64,000 nt of DNA from Alloascoidea africana (Eukaryota; Ascomycota; Alloascoideomycetes; Alloascoideales; Alloascoideaceae): positions 310,001 to 374,000 of the forward strand of contig JAKTTT010000007.1 of the NCBI GenBank assembly GCA_030581615.1. The letters are read 5' to 3'. Positions 9,577 to 20,659 of the stretch are shown one piece after another. A program made the position numbers and the translations under genes. Numbering within the stretch: the first letter of the stretch is position 1; each line of letters opens with the position of its first letter. The notes below the pieces were generated by a model. It was given only the letters and a program-made list of their open reading frames with translations, was not told where the DNA came from and ran no database searches.

Positions 9577-11070
9577 TTAACTGGCGTTAACATTCATAGG
9601 TGTATAGTTTGTTAGATTGTTGCTAGCTTCTTGAGGGATATATCTTATAAGAATGCTCTTGAGATGTGTCGTATCTTGGGATTCCAATAGAGACAGATTT
9701 TGACAATCCGGGGTGTGGATGCTTTCGAAAGGTTTACAGTTGAAGTAATCAATCTCCGGCGCCACATTATCTTCCTCGTCGTCGTCGTCGTCGTCGTCAT
9801 CCTCATCCTCATCATCGTCTTCATTATCGTAATCGAATTGCTCTTCCTCGTTACTATCGTAGTCGTTACCATCATCGTCGTCGTCATCATTATCATCGTC
9901 CACAGGTGGTAAACCACCCAACTTTAATACTACTCTTTCAACCACTTCGCTCCATTCCTTCATGACATCACATGCTCCTTTCTCAATCATCATTTTTTCG
10001 ACGGGTCGTATTATGTCGATTCGTGGTAGTCTTTGCTTAAGATATTCCAATTTTTTTTGCATCTCGAGAAAGATAAGTTCATCGTCTGAGCTCAAAGCGC
10101 TTATGATGTCAGAGGCAGGTGCAACCAGCGTCGTCTTGACTGGATCCCATAGCTTGATTATAGACATCAGCAAGCAGTCATTATCTCCATTGGCCATCTT
10201 TGCCAATGCGCTGGCTGACAATGGCGCTATGAGAAGCATATCGGCCCATTTGCTAAGCTCAACGGGACTAATTGAGTTTCCAATGTGTCCCTTGATCTCG
10301 CCTTGTATCGTCGTTGGAACCTTATCGTCACCACTAGCTGCCCATACCTTGACGCAGGAAGGCAGCTTAAAGACCTCGGGAGTGGAACTGGAAATCACGG
10401 CCTGGATAGTTATTCGGGAAGTTCCATAGAGTGATAGTAATTTATTAATGATTAGAGGAGCTTTAGACGACGAGGGCGATTCTGTGACAGCAACCAAGAT
10501 GTGAAACTTGTCGTCAAACTCTGGACTACTAGTACAGCAGGAGGTGACCGAGGTCGTCGCCGACAGCTGGTACCCAAACGACGTCGAGGCGCTAAGAGCG
10601 GGACTCACAGGAGAGGACGCCTCATTGTGTGAAGCAAAGGGTGCTTGGAGCTGTTTGTTTGAATCATGGTTGGGTATGCTCACGCACATGGGGCCGGGAC
10701 CCTTGGAGGTGGTCCCCAGGCATGAAAGGGACGAGGTGCTGCTGCCTCTGGACTTTCGCCTGTACAAGCGGCGGCCATGACTAGCGTTCTTTACGGGCTC
10801 TTCGAAGGAGACGACGCTCTTTCGCCTGGGAGCGTGCTCATCGAGATCAAAGGGCGACGGCTGGGGAGAGGTCGAGGGTGAGGACGACGAAAAAGGCTGT
10901 GAACGCAGCTTTGGAGGTTCTGTGGGCACAAACTGGACTTCTGCCATAGTTTCTGTGCTAACTTTACTTGTGGGAGAACTCTTGGGGCCCACCTGGTAGC
11001 AGGGAGAAATGTTCATGGAAAGGGCCAACGGGGACGAAGAGGAAGACCCAACGCGAGCCAAAGGTTCCAT
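9577..11070 (-). CDS. Degenerate Hal3/Vhs3-like protein (predicted PPZ phosphatase regulator lacking the PPCDC active site)
   Basis: 497 residues. A disordered N-terminus (~1-188) is followed by a flavoprotein-type domain (~190-385) clearly homologous to the Hal3 protein at 42246-43622: HILVA at 190, ELSKWADMLLIAPLSASALAKMANG at ~272, and VEKM near 358. Catalytic features are altered: the TGSVA flavin-loop signature reads TESPS, the His before the ELxxWAD motif is Pro (~270), PAMN is PASD (~318-321), and the CGDIG cysteine loop is replaced by an unrelated one. A highly acidic tract (~390-432, Asp/Glu) is retained, then ~65 residues follow that the paralogue lacks. Known: the acidic tail of Hal3/Vhs3 is needed to inhibit Ppz1, and a PPCDC active site needs His, Asn and Cys. 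Inference: a regulatory pseudo-enzyme. Confidence 0.85.
   Translation of the reverse strand: MEPLARVGSSSSSPLALSMNISPCYQVGPKSSPTSKVSTETMAEVQFVPTEPPKLRSQPFSSSSPSTSPQPSPFDLDEHAPRRKSVVSFEEPVKNASHGRRLYRRKSRGSSTSSLSCLGTTSKGPGPMCVSIPNHDSNKQLQAPFASHNEASSPVSPALSASTSFGYQLSATTSVTSCCTSSPEFDDKFHILVAVTESPSSSKAPLIINKLLSLYGTSRITIQAVISSSTPEVFKLPSCVKVWAASGDDKVPTTIQGEIKGHIGNSISPVELSKWADMLLIAPLSASALAKMANGDNDCLLMSIIKLWDPVKTTLVAPASDIISALSSDDELIFLEMQKKLEYLKQRLPRIDIIRPVEKMMIEKGACDVMKEWSEVVERVVLKLGGLPPVDDDNDDDDDDGNDYDSNEEEQFDYDNEDDDEDEDDDDDDDDEEDNVAPEIDYFNCKPFESIHTPDCQNLSLLESQDTTHLKSILIRYIPQEASNNLTNYTPMNVNAS
9773..9900 (-). repeat. GAC/GAT/GAA trinucleotide tract encoding the acidic tail
   Basis: Imperfect Asp/Glu codon repeat inside the Hal3-like gene. 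Antisense open frames here are by-products of the repeat. Confidence 0.85.
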
Positions 11071-14000
11071 TTGCGCACCGCAAACGAAATCAGAGAAGAA
11101 AACGGGGGTGAGCAGAGTGCAAATGTGAAAATGCTGAAAGGAAGGCTGAAAAAAAAAGGAGTGGAGCCCCCTTGCCCTTTATACCTTGAACTATTTATGT
11201 CTAGTGTACCTTTAGTACTGGCACTGACACTGACGCTGGACCATGTTCTCCGCCAAACGCTAAATGCTAAACACATTCTCCTTTCTGTCACCTCCCATCG
11301 GCGAAACTGAAAACTGGAAGCCGTTTGTGACATTCCTGGCTTCGTCTCGTTTCGGTTTCCTTCGCCTCGTTCTTTCCCTGCGATTCCTCTGGTCAGGTCC
11401 TGTTTTGCAGTTGGTAGTGCGGGTTTCAGAATCTCCTGATTCCCCCTAGGAATCGCCTAATATGAAGAAGCTCTCTTCAAATTGGATCTAGTAAAGGCTA
11501 CAAAGTGCTTATTTCCATTTCCATTTGCCAACAACGATCACCGGGCAACTGTTTGGATCAATTCAATTCAACTCGACTTTCCACTCTTAGTTCCAATTTG
11601 CATCTCCTCCTGATCCTTGAGACTCTAAACGATCTCCTCTTTTTTTTTTTTTTTTTTAGGTGTGTGTAGTCTCTAGTCCTTCTCTTCTGCTCAGATCGAT
11701 GTCTCAGTTTAACCGAGGGATTTTCTCTTAATCACGCCTACAGTTATCAAAACGACTTCTTACTATCCGTCGCTTTTTTTTTTTCTAAGTAAAGGATCTT
11801 CTAACTCTTTGTCCAGCGTAGGTTATCGAAAAATCCACACATTTTACATTGACAGCTTTTATGTGGGGTAAACCTATGGCACCCCTAGTCTAACTGGCAT
11901 TTTCTTCAACTACTACTTTGGTGTATGTTGTTAACCCTCAACCCAAGCTGAATGGATGATCCATCACAAAAAAGGAGATTTAAACGTTTCTCCCTTCTCT
12001 TTTACTCTCTGGGGTCAATACTTTTGGACCTGAAATAATCACTGGCCCTCATCGAATTAAAATTCAGTCCACGTCAAAACGGCCACTTCACTCATGACTG
12101 CTACTAATTGCATAATCGTTCGGGTCACTAATTAAAAGCAAAGTAGAATGCTCAGGGTTACTCCAAGCTTCGGATAACGGACGACAGAAAAGCTGCATTG
12201 TCAACTTTGTAAAGATCCCATTCGGCTCCGTCTCGCGAGGTTCTTTTCCAACTGCCTCGACTTGGACTGTTCTGGTGGCTTGACGTCATGATTGTCTAGG
12301 CTAGTCTCAGAAAAGATGGTGACCAAACCCAGCTGTCTGTGACTATAACTAAGACCTGGCTGGGGCTGAGGCTGAGACTAATTATGGACGTCATAAATCA
12401 CCCTCTTTCATCGTGTAAAGCCAGTGCTATTAGTATTCAACAACCCCTTTTTTGGACATTGTCCACTTTTCCTTTAGTAGTCTTATGACTCCATGTCTTT
12501 AGTAAGAACCATTAAAATATTGCCGCTCGGGTTTTGGTTTTTAGGATATGTATACACCAGTACCAGTGGGCCATCAACAACTATTAGCGCGTGGCTACAA
12601 GCTCTCTGAATCCCCCTCGTAACTGAATAATAGGTCCGCGCAAATTTTTTTTTAGTTTTCAATCCAGTATCAGCTGCAAACACCAATGCTGAGATATTGT
12701 ACATCTTTAATGTAGATTCGGATCGGCAAAAGGGAACAAAAACACGACGAAAACGAAAAAACTTTCGATTCCGTCATCCGTTGGTGGCTTCCCAACGGGA
12801 TCTGAAAAAACCAGCCAATGCCACGAGTGCGGCTTCTGATAGGGGCCAAATCTGAGATATGAGATCATGATTTGCAAAGTAAAGTTTTGGAGAATGGAAT
12901 AACCGATGAATAAGGTGAACTATGAAAATTCCGTTCTTTACATCTGTTCACAAACAGTATTACCGGCTGAGCCAAGAGAGCTGTGTATTCCTGCGTTCTA
13001 ACCATTCCTGTTCGAGCTACTCCAATTTTCAAAGCTTTCATGCTTTCTCCGGCCTCAAGACTTGAAATCAATGTAGTATTGGCAAAATACTTTTCGCCAC
13101 TAATACACACAGTGCTATTGTAATCCAGCATTTTCTATTCCTGAGCTGCAGAGCATGGTAAATTTACTTTCCTATTAGTAACATGGCGTTTTGGAAACAG
13201 AAGGGCAATCAATAACTGATGTAATTTTTCAAAAGATGTTTATCCGTTCTTTCTAACTGGATTTTGATAAATTAGTTGAACACCGCCTCAATCCATCCAG
13301 TCTGTTCACAGTGCTATGCTTTAGAGTTTTCTTGGCATGTAGGATCGAAATGACCAGGGGTGCGCCTTCCAGAGACGAATTTAGAGTAAAAGGGGAGATA
13401 ACCAGTTTCTCTAGGTTTGAAGCAGCTTTCAGGTCGGGCGATAAGAGATACAAAGGTAATGGATACACGTTTCCGACAAAGACAACGTGCTAAAAGCATA
13501 TGAAGATACAGAGAAAGAATGAAATAGATTCTACATGGCTGATTCTGTTACAAAACGTGTTTCCATTTTGTGCCTTTCAGGCCCAATCGAAGTGGTTAAA
13601 AGAGAAACCACTATCTACTGCCCAATTCCAATGTTCTATTAACAGTACATTTGAAAGTACTTTAAAGAAGCACAATGGGATTTCGTGCAGCTGGTGATGG
13701 CGATGAACCACTCTTTTCGACGCGAATATACTAGCAACTAAGCTTCTTTACAACATTCTAATCAGTCTCACCTCTGAAATCAGTAACTTTTTATAAAATA
13801 TTCAAGAAGTCATTATGAGTAAATTAATAAACTGGTTTTTTTCTAAATTTAACAAAAGACAATTTACCATTGACGTTGGAATTTTTCATTCCATGCTCAA
13901 TTCTAGAAGTCTACTTTTTTCTAATTCTTTTCTATCACCAGGTTCGAATTTGCCACCTAATCCACCATCTGATTAGTTTTCAGCTTATAACTGCTTGTAT

Positions 14001-16365
14001 TTATTTATTTATTGCCAAGAGATTTCAATTCGCTACTTTGGGCACAAAAATAAGACAAGCGGCGCACCTCAACCCAGCTCCATGCTTCTCAAAAATCATG
14101 GATCTACTACTAAGACCAAAAGGTTGCTTCAAATCACTGCATAACGATAGACTTTTGAAAAAGTGTCTTATAAACCCATAAAGACATGAATAGGATCTAG
14201 TTAATGATGCCTAAGCTGGTACGGCTCACCAAGGAATGCTTTGAATGTGGGATTTAGAGTTCGCCTACTGCCAGGAAACTTTTAAAAGCAGAATGAAGCT
14301 TCAATTGAGTTGTTCGAGATGTATGCTAGAAGTTGGTTGGGTGACAAATATATTTGAAAGCGCAAAGAGGTGGGATAAGTTAAAGGAACCCCTTCGGCAT
14401 GAGCTAACAAATAAACCGGTTCAGAAAAGTTTAAAACCACAGCTGGAGTTTTGTCGTTTTTATGCTAAATTATTCCAATTGCACTAGAGAGATAGCAACC
14501 TGCACAGGTCCATAATGCCATTCATGATTCGAATTACTTGAATGGTATTTTTTTTGTATTTTCAATGATGTTGATGGCTTTAAAGAAGTTTAGTTTAAGC
14601 GAATATATTATGTTTAGCAATTCGGTCTGAAAGACGCGCGTAAAGGCAAAACCAAATGGAAAAACTCTGGGAGTTTTTTTATTATTCCTAGAAATAGAGG
14701 TTGGTTAAGGTTCTTGAGCGTTGGCAATCTAAGCTTTTCATTTGCTCCAACCGTTTTTGGTAAATATTCCAGAGGGCAAAAATCTAAAGAACCTCTTTCC
14801 ATCATGATTTTGGATACCAAAAATGTTGATGGGTCTTAACTTTTCCAGTGATAAAATATGTTGAGCAGTTCTATGTACAGTTCAAAGATCTTGGGTATTT
14901 GAATAATCCACCGTTTTAAAAAAAATGGTTCATTTATAGTGATAGAAACTCTGAAAATATCGACGTCTGTTCATTGAGGACAAAAAGGTACTAGTCAAGC
15001 CTTTATTACTTTCAAATGCCGTCCGATCTAGATATCTGCAACAAAAAAACAAGTACTTGTTGCAATGGGACTTGAAAAATTTGTTCTTCGAATTACCTAA
15101 ACTTACTAATTGTTTGATTGAGAGAGAAGTATATTTAGAACAAGTTGATATATTGTTTTATTGATAGCATTCGGAAAATCATTTTCATAACAGTATCTAA
15201 TATCCATAGCTAGATGCTTATCGCCCATGAAGACGGCATTTTCGAATCTCTTTGAATCTGTAAGCCCATCCATTAATCCGCTAACCATTTCTGCTTACAG
15301 AATCTGACTTATTTGTTCCAATAATAGAAATGATAAATACTTCAGCTCGAGTAAACTAGACTTATTGCAAAGGGATACTTGAGAAAAACACACCAGTTAA
15401 ACTTGATATGCAACCTTCCCTGTAAGGTAAAAATCCATTTCTGGAATGTTTTCTAGTGTGATTTCCCGTCGTATTTCTCGGATCTGATATTTTACGCTTA
15501 AAGATCTCGTTTCTCAAAGTACTTGCTCTTTCTCAAGTTTGATCTATTCAGGTTAAGCTAAAAGATCTTAGTTTTTTGTCACATGCTAATTGCCATTTTA
15601 CAAACTGTGTATTTCTAATATGGACCAATTGTTAAACCATGAAATTCTGGTCCATAACCATACTAAAATGCTTAAGGCTCGTGTCCAATGCAAAACATCA
15701 TCTGCACCGTTTACTCCTAGAGGTTACATGTGGCATATTCATCACCTTTCGTACAAACTACAATAGCATAGGCGATAACATCTGGCCCCGTTTCTGCAAG
15801 TGCCATTTCCCACTATATCTTAATTGCTATCGCATGCATACCCTTCATAATACTAGTCCATTAGCGGCTTTCATTAAGCACTTTGGAGCTCTTCTGTTGT
15901 TTCGGATTATTTAGAATGCTAGGGCATAAATTCATACATTGGCTGGTAAGGAAAACCACTAACTTCTTATTCCATTCGAAAAAAGATGAAGCATAAAGAC
16001 AAGTCTCAGGTCGGTTCAGCATTCTTCTCCAAAACTGGGTCTTGATTATCCATTCCCTGGGTTTTCATGTTAAACTGGTTATGGAAAAGTTACCAGTAGA
16101 ACTGTACAAACAGAAACACAGGAAGAGAGGGGTGCGTTCCTAGGTGAAATTTGATAATTAGTCCGTTTATAACCTAAAGCTGTAACAATACTGAGTTATA
16201 CCTGATCAGGAAATTTATAGAACTGAATCAGAACAGCTCGATAATTACACCAAAAAACCTAATTGTATCTATCTAGCGCACTACCTTGTGGAAATCATCA
16301 GTTTTACTGGCTTTATTTAAACCGACGTTTGTTGCAATGCTCTCAATACTCATCAAACAAGAAAA
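11071..16365. other. Largest gene-poor region of the window, 5.3 kb
   Basis: The first ~1.3 kb is the likely promoter region of the Hal3-like gene (pyrimidine tracts, two CRE-like sites). From about 12.5 kb to 16.3 kb the sequence is AT-rich, with scattered open frames of 60-113 residues on both strands, several lacking ATG starts. None matches a family I recognise, and none joins across convincing introns. A frame at 15106-15288 (minus) looks somewhat protein-like but is closed immediately upstream by a stop. No tRNA, snRNA or RNase P signature was recognised. Confidence 0.6.
12281..12288. promoter_or_regulatory. CRE palindrome TGACGTCA
   Basis: A perfect ATF/CREB-type site, with a second core (GACGTCAT) at 12387-12394 about 100 bp away. 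Both are ~1.2 kb upstream of the Hal3-like start. In yeasts such sites bind Sko1/Aca1-type bZIP factors of osmotic and salt responses. The link to the Hal3-like gene is inference. Confidence 0.35.
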
Positions 16366-17532
16366 ATGCTCTCAATCACCACCTTGGCTATTCTATCCTC
16401 CTCTTTCTGCTCAGTAATTGTCGAGGCGGGGGGAATTGTAGGCGTGCCTTTTGAAAGACTCAACTCTGTTGAGAACCATCCTCCTGAGCTTTTAAAACGA
16501 AAGAATCCAGAAGAAGTTCTCAAGAATGAAGGAAAAGTATGGTACAGTGTGGATATTGTTGTTGGAACTCCACCACAGCGCATCGGAGTCGATATCGATA
16601 CTGGATCTTCGGATCTCTGGGTATACTCTGATAACAATGACAACTGTGACTCCAATTGCAAGGAACTTGGCACTTTTGATTCGGACAAATCCACTACCTA
16701 CAAGCATGTCAATAGCAACTTTGCTATAGGATATGGAGACCATAGTAGTGTTTCAGGAGATTACGTCACTGATACAGTTGGCCTTGGCTCTGCCACAGTC
16801 CCAGATTTCCAGTTTGGAGTAGGAACAAACGGAGGTGAGGGACAGGGTGTATTTGGAGTTGGTTTGATTAACGGAGAAGCAACTTCTGATACTTATTCAA
16901 ACTATCCCCAGGCACTTCTCGATCATGGGTTGATTGACATTGCAGCATACTCTATTTTTCTAAATTCATCTGAAGCAAGCACAGGAATGATTCTTTTTGG
17001 CGGCGTGGACCATTCCAAATATATTGGAGAATTGAAACCGCTTCCTGTAATCGGCAAGAAGCACCTTGCTGTTAATTTAAACGCAATATCAGTTAACGGA
17101 CAAACGGTTTCGGTTGGCGAAGCTGTGGTAGTAGATACCGGTACGACGATAACAATGCTGCCCCAGGATATCATTGAACAACTTGGAGATGCTATCGGAG
17201 GAGGAAGATATATAGAAAACGGTATAAATGGGTTTTTCCTGTTGAATTCTTGTGATCTAGATGCTTCTCTCACCATCGACTTTGATTTTGGGCCCGAAAC
17301 TGTTCATGTTCCAATTGCAAACTTCCTTGCGAGAACAACTACCAATTATTGCGCTTTGCGCATATCCACAAGCGCGGCTACGAGTGCCAACATTTTGGGC
17401 GATTCTTTCTTAAGGGGAACGTATGCAGTTTTTGACTTGACTAATCGTCAGGTTTCACTTGCAGATGCAAACTACAAATCCGGACCTGAAGACTTGCAGG
17501 CACTTGGGAAAGAAGGTGTTACAGGTTTGTAA
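16366..17532 (+). CDS. Secreted pepsin-family aspartic protease (yapsin/candidapepsin type)
   Basis: 388 residues. Signal peptide at ~1-20 (MLSITTLAIL then SSSFCS), short propeptide with a Kex2-type KR near residue 45, then the mature protease. Two catalytic motifs are intact: DTGSS at D78 (VDIDTGSSDLWV) and DTGTT at D257 (VVVDTGTTITML). The flap tyrosine lies in GYGDHSSVSGDY. The cysteine pair around NNDNCDSNC matches the N-terminal loop disulphide of candidapepsins, and another pair sits at NSCDLD and NYCAL. The protein ends in LGKEGVTGL soon after the barrel, with no Ser/Thr-rich stalk and no hydrophobic GPI signal. It is therefore predicted to be secreted rather than wall-anchored like most yapsins. 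Single exon; it stands alone after the 5-kb gene-poor region. Confidence 0.9.
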   Translation: MLSITTLAILSSSFCSVIVEAGGIVGVPFERLNSVENHPPELLKRKNPEEVLKNEGKVWYSVDIVVGTPPQRIGVDIDTGSSDLWVYSDNNDNCDSNCKELGTFDSDKSTTYKHVNSNFAIGYGDHSSVSGDYVTDTVGLGSATVPDFQFGVGTNGGEGQGVFGVGLINGEATSDTYSNYPQALLDHGLIDIAAYSIFLNSSEASTGMILFGGVDHSKYIGELKPLPVIGKKHLAVNLNAISVNGQTVSVGEAVVVDTGTTITMLPQDIIEQLGDAIGGGRYIENGINGFFLLNSCDLDASLTIDFDFGPETVHVPIANFLARTTTNYCALRISTSAATSANILGDSFLRGTYAVFDLTNRQVSLADANYKSGPEDLQALGKEGVTGL

Positions 17533-17888
17533 CCTATTGTTTGACTTTATACTGTTTCCACTTTAGAAGTAGCAGCTTCTACCGTTTTTATAATATGGAA
17601 TCTATGCATTACTTTATCCGTAGAATCCGAGACAGTAGTAGGAGAAGAGAAAGCTAAATTCCCAAAACTATAGCTTTTTCAAAAAAGACAACTTCACAGA
17701 ACGTTCATAATTTATGTGATGCATTCATTCATTCATTTAGAACTAATCAAAGGAACATTTATCGGCTTTTCTTCCCTAACTTTCTCTCTCCTTCGTCTTT
17801 AGCCATCCCCCCCGTCTTGGTGAATATTCTCCTATTGCTCTTTATTAATCATTTCCCTCCACGCAGAGTTCTCACTACCATGATTAAA
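17533..17888. other. Convergent 3' intergenic region
   Basis: Lies between the protease and the cullin, which converge. T-rich, no coding signal; holds both 3' ends. Confidence 0.7.
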
Positions 17889-20391
17889 TCATGCTACATA
17901 TTCATAGGTATCCTTATTTACACGCCTGAGGTAGTCTTTAGAAATAAGCTCCTCGATGCACTTCTTAATATCCGGAATTCTGGGCTTGAATCTTGCATTT
18001 GATTGTGTTAAAACCTCGTTAATCAGCCCAACGTGTGTAAGCTCTTTTCTCGCTTTCATGATGCGAACAATGCAGGCCTGGGTATACAGCCTTCGATCAT
18101 CCTTAATTTCCTTTTGTGTATCCTCCTGTTCTTTCTTCTGCTCGCTTTTCAGAGGCATATTCAGATTGATTCTAACCTTTTTGTTTTTAAAATCCAAATT
18201 TATCTTAAACTCAGTGGTGCTCTTGGACAGGTCATCTGAACCGGAAGGCGACTGCAAGAGTACTCGGGCTTTGACTAGGATACCCAAAGGCCCAGCCAAA
18301 TGCTCACCAGTCAACCCAGTTATATCGCTCAGGTGCTCAAAGGAGTAACAATCTTTCCTATTGAAGGGTAACAAGATAGCCATCTGGTATAAAGAGACGA
18401 GAAAAATCTTGGATGCTTTACTGTTCTTGGAAATGTTAGCCTTCAACTCACCACGGCAAAGCTGCCATAGCCAAGACAACTTTCTGCCATTGTGTTTTTC
18501 AGCGTAAAGAGCCACAAAGCTGTCAAAGGTTGATTTCAATTCATTAGGTAAATTAAACTCATTTTGTGGTTTTGTAAACGGCCACATGTTCTCAGCCAAA
18601 ACAAATGGAGAGAGATCAATTATATCAGAATCTGTGGCTTTGTTTCTAAACTCGGCTCTCAAGTCGTTTGAAGCCTGCATGTCAGTGAACATCTTGTGAA
18701 GCTTGGAAGTGTACTCAGCGCCGGTTTCCTGCTGTAACTTGTTCACAAGGTTTGTTTCTGCTTCATTGGAGGCAGACTGACTGTTGATCAATCGTCTTGC
18801 TAGTTGTCGCCGATAAAATGTTTCGAATGCATCTCTATCAATAACATACTTGAAAATAGTCAAAATATCATCTATTGTTCCATCAATATCAGAAGTTTCT
18901 TTGCTCTTTTTCTTTAGCAGATGGTCGCTATATTTTGCAAGCAGCTCAGGAGTTTTAGATACTTGCTGCTGGGGCGCTCGTCTGCCCATGTTTGCCATTG
19001 CAATCGAATTGTGGTTGATAAACTCCTTACACGCATTGTCTAGGGCTTTCACGAATTCCGAATCTCTATCAAAAGCAACATCGACAATCTCAACATACTT
19101 GTTGTAAACCACTAATAGTGTTTTGATGTATAATTTAGGATCAACAGGTCCTTGTTTCGATCCTACTCTGTGACTGGCTGCTGAGCTTGATTCTTCGTTT
19201 CTGCTGGCGCTCATTTCCTCACGCAGCTTGTCAATTGCATCGAAACCTTGCTTAATAACATGCTTTTGAAAGATCTCGCGAAGCGGTTCCAAAGTAGCGG
19301 GAACGCGATTTAAAAGTCGAAACATCCTTTGGATGTGATGAGTTTGATCATTATTCAAAAGATTCTGGAACTCTCCTTGCATCGCCTCAGTATGATCAAT
19401 GATTAGCACCTGGTCGAGAGCCTTCATCAATGGTTTTGTGGAGTGGTCGTGGAGGTAGAGCCCGGCTCTAAATTGCTCCTCTGTTATTCTGCTCTCCGCT
19501 TTCTTCATGTAATCGACAACACTATTGTTTGATAAGAACATTGAAGATTCTTTTCGAAAGTACGACATAGTCGATGCTATGAATTGCTTCTCGAAGAGAT
19601 CAGTATAAATCAGCAAATTGCTCTTCTTTGGATCATTCTCGTCTAGGCCAAGAGAAACAAATGAGCTGATCACCTTACTTAGATCACCATTATTTATATT
19701 CTCGCCATTACGCTGCTTTTCAATCTGTTGCAATATTTCATTCATCAAGGTTTTTATTGATCCGTCAAAGATTACTTCTTTCCATTTGAACAGACAAAGA
19801 GTGTTCACGTCATAGGTACCTTTGTTGCCATCATCTCGTTCTTTTCGGACCCAGTACCTATTCAAGTAATCAAACAGATGGTTCAAATAACCGGCCCCAA
19901 GTGTGAATCTATTCCAACTCCGGACATAAAAATCCAAAAAGGCTTCGTTGGGACCTGGAGTTAACAACTCGAGATATTGAGCCAAGTAGACGCTTAGACG
20001 GGCATATATCGCTCCTCCCACCAGCTGAGCGCCATTCTGGCCTCCAGAAACACCTCTGCCTGCTCCTCCATGGGGCGATTTGCTTGTGCAGTAGTTGTAG
20101 ATGGCAGAGTAAACACTCATATACATCTTCGAGGAGATTGCATGACCGCTGTTGATGTCATGTCCCAAGATACTTTCTAATCCGCCTTCTATATAGGACC
20201 ACCTATTTTAAGAAAAAATTAGTAACAAGAAGAAAAAGAGAAAGAAAAACAACAATGAAACTCAATTGTCCCACGAAGGGAACAAACCTAGCCAGGCTTC
20301 GAGAACGGTCTGCGGTGCAAGAGAAAAGAGATGCGAGGGGGACTTACGTATGGTCGAGATTGTTCGCACTTGGTAGTCTTGTGCTTGACAT
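17889..20391 (-). CDS. CDC53: Cullin-1/Cdc53, scaffold of SCF ubiquitin ligase
   Basis: Two exons: 20391-20348 and 20202-17889, with a 145-nt intron (donor GTAAGT, branch TTACTAAT, acceptor ATAG), giving 785 residues. The junction restores DHTWSYIEGGLESIL, the typical cullin N-terminus that binds Skp1/F-box partners. A cullin-homology region follows (FETFYRRQLARRLI, the Rbx1-binding strand). At the C-terminus the winged helix has IVRIMKARKELTH, with the NEDD8/Rub1 acceptor lysine near residue 731. The final YEYVA is the usual cullin end (YxYxA). Known role: bridges Skp1-F-box receptors to Rbx1 and the E2 Cdc34 for cell-cycle and nutrient-linked ubiquitination. Length is close to the S. cerevisiae protein (815). 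Orthology is clear; the first ATG fits the family start. Confidence 0.95.
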
Positions 20392-20659
20392 CTAATTAGA
20401 CTCCAGAAAAGACTGAGAAAACAAACAAACAAAAACAAAGGATGATGAATGGGCCTATGTCTTGGGAGATGCGGATCTGGACTAGGAATCAGCCTGTTTG
20501 TGATGCGAAGAGAGCAGTGGTGGCAAGAAATTCATTTAGGGGCAAGAAAGGGTGTATGGATGTAGGGAGTGAAAACAGAAAAGCTACTAAACAAGCTACA
20601 TGAAAAGCAGAAGAAGCAACACAAGAAAGCAGAAGCTACGATGTTGGAAGAATACAAAG

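Noticed and set aside
9700-9912. Valine/isoleucine-rich frame antisense to the Hal3-like acidic tail
   Set aside because: Direct consequence of the GAC/GAT repeat read on the other strand.
13939-13955. GGTTCGAATTTGCC resembling a tRNA B box
   Set aside because: No matching A box, acceptor stem or cloverleaf could be drawn around it.
12483-15914. Numerous 60-103-codon open frames on both strands
   Set aside because: Many lack ATG starts, overlap each other, are AT-rich by chance, and show no family resemblance or consistent splice joins.
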